Positions 60,608 to 64,000 of a stretch of DNA of 64,000 bases are shown here, one piece after another. Each line of letters begins with the position of its first letter. Within the stretch, counting starts at the first letter, position 1. The notes beneath the pieces were generated by a model, which was given only the letters and a program-made list of their open reading frames with translations, was not told the origin of the DNA and searched no databases. A program made the position numbers and the translations under genes. The stretch is taken from the NCBI RefSeq assembly GCF_001905825.1, contig NZ_LIVV01000003.1, positions 141,032-205,031 of the forward strand. Direction: 5' to 3'. The DNA comes from Streptomyces sp. CB02009 (GTDB lineage Bacteria > Actinomycetota > Actinomycetes > Streptomycetales > Streptomycetaceae).

Positions 60608-63232
60608 GTGCCCCCCGCCGCCGAGACCGTGCTCGACGAGGTCGACGGCGAGGAGGGGAAGGGGGGCCCGACGCGTGCGCCGGGCTCCCCGCGGCGCCGG
60701 CCGCTCTCCCCGGCCGTCGCCGGGCCCGTCGCGGCCGCCCTGCTCACCGCCGTCCTGCTCGCCCTCGCCACCCGGCTCTCGCGCAGCTACCCCTTCGGCC
60801 CGGTGACCAGGAACATCGTCGACCTGGGCCAGCAGTACCTGCCGTTCCACGCGTACTGGCGCTCGTTCCTCCTCGGCGAGACCCACGGAGACGCCTTCCT
60901 CAACTGGAACTCGGGCTTCGGCGCCGGCTTCCTCGGCGACATCGGCACGTACCTGAGCAGCCCCTTCGACCTGCTCGTCGTGCTCTTCCCGGCCGACCGC
61001 GTCGAACTCGCCCTGTACGTCGTCACCGCGGTCAAGATCACCGCGGCCGGGGCGGCGATGGCGCTGCTGCTCCTGCGGATGCGACCCGGCCCCTGGCCGG
61101 TCGCCGCCGTGCTCGGCAGCGCGTACGCCCTCTCGGGCTGGACCTTCGACCTCGGTGCCACCGTCCCGATGTGGCTCGACGGACTCGTCGCCTTCCCGCT
61201 GCTCTGCCTGGTCGGCGAGTGGGCCCGCACCGGGCGCCGCCCCGTCCTCGGCCCCGTCGTGGTCGCCCTGGCCTGGACCGCCAACTTCTACACGGCCTAC
61301 ATGGCCACCATCGGCGCCGCCGTCGTCCTCCTCGTCCGGCTCCTCACCGCCGCGGAGACGGCCGGCGCACGGCAGCGCCTCGCGGGCGCGCTGCGCGCCG
61401 CGCGGGGCGTCCTCATCGGCATCGGCCTCGCCGCACCGCTCGTCGTGGTCGTCTTCCTCGGCACCAAGGCCGCCGACCCCACCCCGGAGTCCACCTTCGC
61501 GCCCGCCGCGTTCACGGAACTCCTCGCCAGGTTCCTGCCGGCCACCGCCAGCCTCGCGAGCCCGGCCCTCTTCATCGGCACGCCCGCGCTCGTGCTCGCC
61601 CTCACCCTGCCCTTCAACGGGGCCGTCGCCCCGCGCGTCCGGGCCGGCTGGTCGGCCGCCGTCGTCCTGGTGACGCTCTCCCTCCAGTGGGAGCCCACCC
61701 ATCTGCTCTGGCACGCGGGCGCCTCGCCCAACGGCGGCCCGTACCGGCAGGCCTTCGTCCTGTGCGGGCTGCTGATCGCCGCCGGCTGGTTCTCTGCCGC
61801 CCGCGGCGTGCCGCGCCCGACCGCGCTCCTCGCGGGCGGCGCCCTGCTCGGGCTCCTCGCGTGGGCGGCCCACGGCAGCATCGACATCGACCGCTGGACC
61901 TATCCGGCCCTCGGTGTGGCCGCGGTCCTCGCCCTCGCCGCCGCCATGGCGGCCCTCGCGCACCGCCGCGGGACGGCGGCCGCCGAACCTCCGGCGCCCT
62001 CATCCGCCTCCGCCCGGGGACCGCGGACCACCGCGCGCCTCCTGCCCGTCCTCGCCGTCGTGCTCCTCGTCGCCGCGCAGGCCGGCGAGGCGGCCGTCAG
62101 CGGGAAGCGGATCGTGGAGCAGCAGCGCGACGAGGTCGCCTGGTCGCCCCGGATCGGGCCCTGGCACACCGCCGTGGCCGAGGAGGTGGCCCGCGCGGAC
62201 GCCTGGCCCCAGCACCGGACCGAACCGGGAGAGGTCCCCGGCGGCAACGACGTCCTGATCGTCGGCGGTCAGGGGGCCGACTACTACAGCAGCCTCACCT
62301 CCGAGGTCACCTCCCGCACCCTCGCCTCCCTGGGCTTCGGCTACTACGCCAAGGGCCGCCACCCGGTCACCCTCGACAACCCGGTCACCGACGCCCTGTT
62401 CTCCATCGGCACCCGGGTCCGCTCGGTGCCCTCCGCACCGGTGCGCCAGGACGCGCTGCCCCGGGCGACGGTGACCGTCGCCACCACGCCCGTCCCGCCG
62501 CTGGTCACCGTCCGTCCGGCGAAGCGGCCGGCCACCCACCCCGGGGACTCCGCGTTCGCCGAGCAGGAACGGCTCCTCGGCGCCGACGTCTACGAGCTGC
62601 CGGCCGTCGAGCGTGCCGGACTGACCGTCAGCGCCCGCTGCCCGGCGGGCTCCCAGGCCTGGTTCTGGGCCCCCGAGTACCGCGGCGGCGCGACCCTCGC
62701 GGGGGAGCCGCGCGTGGACTTCGAGGGCAAGCCGCCCGCCGTCCGGGCCCCCATGCGGGCCCTCGGCACCGTGCCCGGCTCCGGCGAGGTACGGATCGAG
62801 CTGAGCCCCGAGCGCCCGGTCCGGCTGCCCCGCCAACCGGTCGGCTGCCTGGTCCGGGCCCGGCTCGACTCCGCCGTGCGGCAGCTGACCGCCACCGGCG
62901 CCACCGAGGTGCGCGCCACCGGACACACCGTCACGGCCGCACTGCCCCCCGGCAGCACCGGGACCGCGGTGCTCGCCGCCCCCCGCATCTCCGGCTGGCG
63001 CTGTGCCGCCGGTGACGCGGAGCCGCGCCCCGCGCGCGCGTACCGGGGTCTCGTCGCGATCCCGCTCGACGGCCGGGCGCACACGGTCACCTGCTCGTAC
63101 CGCCCGCCGGGCATCAAGCTCGGCGGCGCCGCCGGTCTGACCGCCCTCCTCGCCCTGATCGCCACGGGCGTCCTCCACCGACGGGCCGGGCGGCGTGCGG
63201 AACGGCCGGCGGAAGCACCCGCCGTCGCGTGA
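60608..63232 (+). CDS. YfhO-family polytopic membrane protein
   Basis: This 874-residue integral membrane protein is of the YfhO type, which is linked to glycosylation of lipoteichoic or other cell-wall polymers in Gram-positive bacteria and resembles GT-C glycosyltransferases. After a charged 35-residue N-terminus come about 12 hydrophobic helices. The first extracytoplasmic loop has TRNIVDLGQQYLPFHAYWRS followed by NWNSGFGAGFLGDI, a conserved YfhO landmark with acidic residues near the catalytic site. A large extracytoplasmic domain (about residues 500-830) precedes a last helix (GAAGLTALLALIATGVL). GTG 60608 has ggagg five bases upstream. The next gene encodes a family-2 glycosyltransferase, supporting a role in cell-envelope glycan assembly. 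Confidence 0.85.
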   Translation: MPPAAETVLDEVDGEEGKGGPTRAPGSPRRRPLSPAVAGPVAAALLTAVLLALATRLSRSYPFGPVTRNIVDLGQQYLPFHAYWRSFLLGETHGDAFLNWNSGFGAGFLGDIGTYLSSPFDLLVVLFPADRVELALYVVTAVKITAAGAAMALLLLRMRPGPWPVAAVLGSAYALSGWTFDLGATVPMWLDGLVAFPLLCLVGEWARTGRRPVLGPVVVALAWTANFYTAYMATIGAAVVLLVRLLTAAETAGARQRLAGALRAARGVLIGIGLAAPLVVVVFLGTKAADPTPESTFAPAAFTELLARFLPATASLASPALFIGTPALVLALTLPFNGAVAPRVRAGWSAAVVLVTLSLQWEPTHLLWHAGASPNGGPYRQAFVLCGLLIAAGWFSAARGVPRPTALLAGGALLGLLAWAAHGSIDIDRWTYPALGVAAVLALAAAMAALAHRRGTAAAEPPAPSSASARGPRTTARLLPVLAVVLLVAAQAGEAAVSGKRIVEQQRDEVAWSPRIGPWHTAVAEEVARADAWPQHRTEPGEVPGGNDVLIVGGQGADYYSSLTSEVTSRTLASLGFGYYAKGRHPVTLDNPVTDALFSIGTRVRSVPSAPVRQDALPRATVTVATTPVPPLVTVRPAKRPATHPGDSAFAEQERLLGADVYELPAVERAGLTVSARCPAGSQAWFWAPEYRGGATLAGEPRVDFEGKPPAVRAPMRALGTVPGSGEVRIELSPERPVRLPRQPVGCLVRARLDSAVRQLTATGATEVRATGHTVTAALPPGSTGTAVLAAPRISGWRCAAGDAEPRPARAYRGLVAIPLDGRAHTVTCSYRPPGIKLGGAAGLTALLALIATGVLHRRAGRRAERPAEAPAVA

Positions 63233-63374
63233 AAGTGCTTCCGCGCGGACTTTCCACGGGAGACGCCAAGAGTTCACCCGGAGTGCACACGCGGATCGTT
63301 CGCCGGGAAAAGTGGAGCGTTACCGTTCCCGCCGTAGCGGCGTTTAACTGTTCGATTCAGTATGGGGATTACGA

Positions 63375-64000
63375 GTGCCGAAACTGTCCGTCGTCGTACC
63401 GTTCCACAACGTCGGGGCCTATGCGCCCGACACCCTGCGCAGTCTCGCGAACAACGCGGATCCGGAATTCGAGTTCCTGCTGGTCGACGACTGCTCGACG
63501 GACGACACCCCGGAGATCCTCGACCGGTGGCGCGACCGGCTGCCGAACGCGACGGTCATCCGGCACGAGACGAACAGCGGCGTCGCCCAGGCGCGCAACA
63601 CGGGAATCGACGCTGCGCGCGGGGACCACATCACCTTCCTCGACGGCGACGACTGGTACGCGCCCGGCCACCTCAAGGCCATGGTGGCCGGGATGGAGCA
63701 GCTGGACTGCGACTTCGCCCGTACCGACCACGTCCTCTCGGAAGGCCGCAAGCGGAACATCCGCTATGCCCCCGCCAAGCGCCGCGACACCGTGCTCGAC
63801 CCGCGTGACGGAATCTCGCCCGCCAGCATGGTGACGATGGTGGACTATCCCTTCGTCCCCTTCGGAATTTACAGCTCCCGTCTCTTCCAGAACGGCGAAT
63901 CCCGTTTCGAGACGTCCCTGAGAACGGCCGAGGACCGCCTCTGGGTCTGGCGCCTCCACCTCAAGGCGCGCACCTTCGCGGCACTTTCCCTGCACGGCGT
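63375..64000 (+). CDS. Family-2 glycosyltransferase, N-terminal part (runs off window)
   Basis: The frame is open from GTG 63375 to the window end (208 codons visible). It reads MPKLSVVVPFHNVGAYAPDT, the start of a GT-A fold, then FEFLLVDDCSTDDTPEIL (UDP-sugar site), NSGVAQARNTGIDAARGDHI, and the metal-binding DxD in TFLDGDDWYAPGHL. It is predicted to transfer a sugar to a cell-envelope polymer such as teichoic acid or capsule. The ATG-started frames nearby read other phases and have no homology. A ggggatt lies upstream of the GTG. It is 142 bp downstream of the YfhO-type gene and probably functions with it. Confidence 0.88.
   Translation, partial: MPKLSVVVPFHNVGAYAPDTLRSLANNADPEFEFLLVDDCSTDDTPEILDRWRDRLPNATVIRHETNSGVAQARNTGIDAARGDHITFLDGDDWYAPGHLKAMVAGMEQLDCDFARTDHVLSEGRKRNIRYAPAKRRDTVLDPRDGISPASMVTMVDYPFVPFGIYSSRLFQNGESRFETSLRTAEDRLWVWRLHLKARTFAALSLHG

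Overview
The window is high-GC actinobacterial DNA, almost certainly Streptomyces or a close relative. The evidence is very high third-position GC, GTG starts, 4-bp ATGA/GTGA stop-start overlaps, a c-di-AMP (ydaO-type) leader in front of a cell-wall peptidase, a SARP/AfsR-type regulator, and a core gene order (gyrA-like parC, M16 pair, M23 peptidase, GntR, ptsH, GNAT/acyl-CoA synthetase fusion, alkaline-phosphatase-family enzyme, thymidine kinase) that I recognise from Streptomyces chromosomes.

Region 1 (1-18.4 kb) is core chromosome. It holds the end of a cation/acetate symporter, a CitA/DctB-type two-component pair, a CobW-type metal GTPase, DNA topoisomerase IV subunit A, a two-subunit M16 metalloprotease, a riboswitch-controlled M23 peptidase, a GntR regulator, the PTS phosphocarrier HPr, a large protein acetyltransferase/acyl-CoA synthetase-like protein, a conserved actinobacterial protein, a phosphodiesterase/pyrophosphatase-like enzyme and thymidine kinase. 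Convergent pairs are separated by clear hairpin terminators.

Region 2 (about 18.5-57.1 kb) is a nonribosomal peptide gene cluster. On the regulatory side there is a small protein, a secreted repeat protein, a SARP with an ATPase/TPR tail and an HTH-NTPase regulator; an unusual heptamer (GTTCCCG) recurs in the SARP promoter and the repeat-protein promoter. Precursor genes include an atypical ornithine-carbamoyltransferase homologue, B12-dependent glutamate mutase (two subunits, giving 3-methylaspartate) coupled to a class II aaRS-like/asparagine-synthetase-like enzyme and a stand-alone glutamate-synthase FMN domain, and a second operon (threonine kinase-like GHMP kinase, cysteine-synthase-like PLP enzyme, ATP-grasp ligase, argininosuccinate-lyase-like enzyme) that fits 2,3-diaminobutyrate supply. 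The assembly line is two translationally coupled NRPSs with six modules: A-PCP-C-A-PCP-C-A-PCP, then C-A-PCP-C-A-PCP-C-A-PCP-TE. The six adenylation domains fall into three near-identical pairs (A1=A2, A3=A4, A5=A6), predicting an X-X-Y-Y-Z-Z hexapeptide. There is no starter condensation domain and no epimerase. MbtH, an MFS exporter and a Sfp-type phosphopantetheinyl transferase complete the cluster. Friulimicin-type lipopeptides use the same two unusual amino acids, but this assembly line is different, so I consider the product unassigned and possibly new.

Region 3 (57.1-64.0 kb) carries a cysteine-rich protein with a short secreted peptide, a TetR regulator divergent from a metallo-beta-lactamase-fold lipoprotein and an isochorismatase-family hydrolase (with a candidate operator between them), a large YfhO-type membrane protein, and the start of a family-2 glycosyltransferase that runs off the window. 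No tRNA, rRNA, insertion sequence or CRISPR array was seen.
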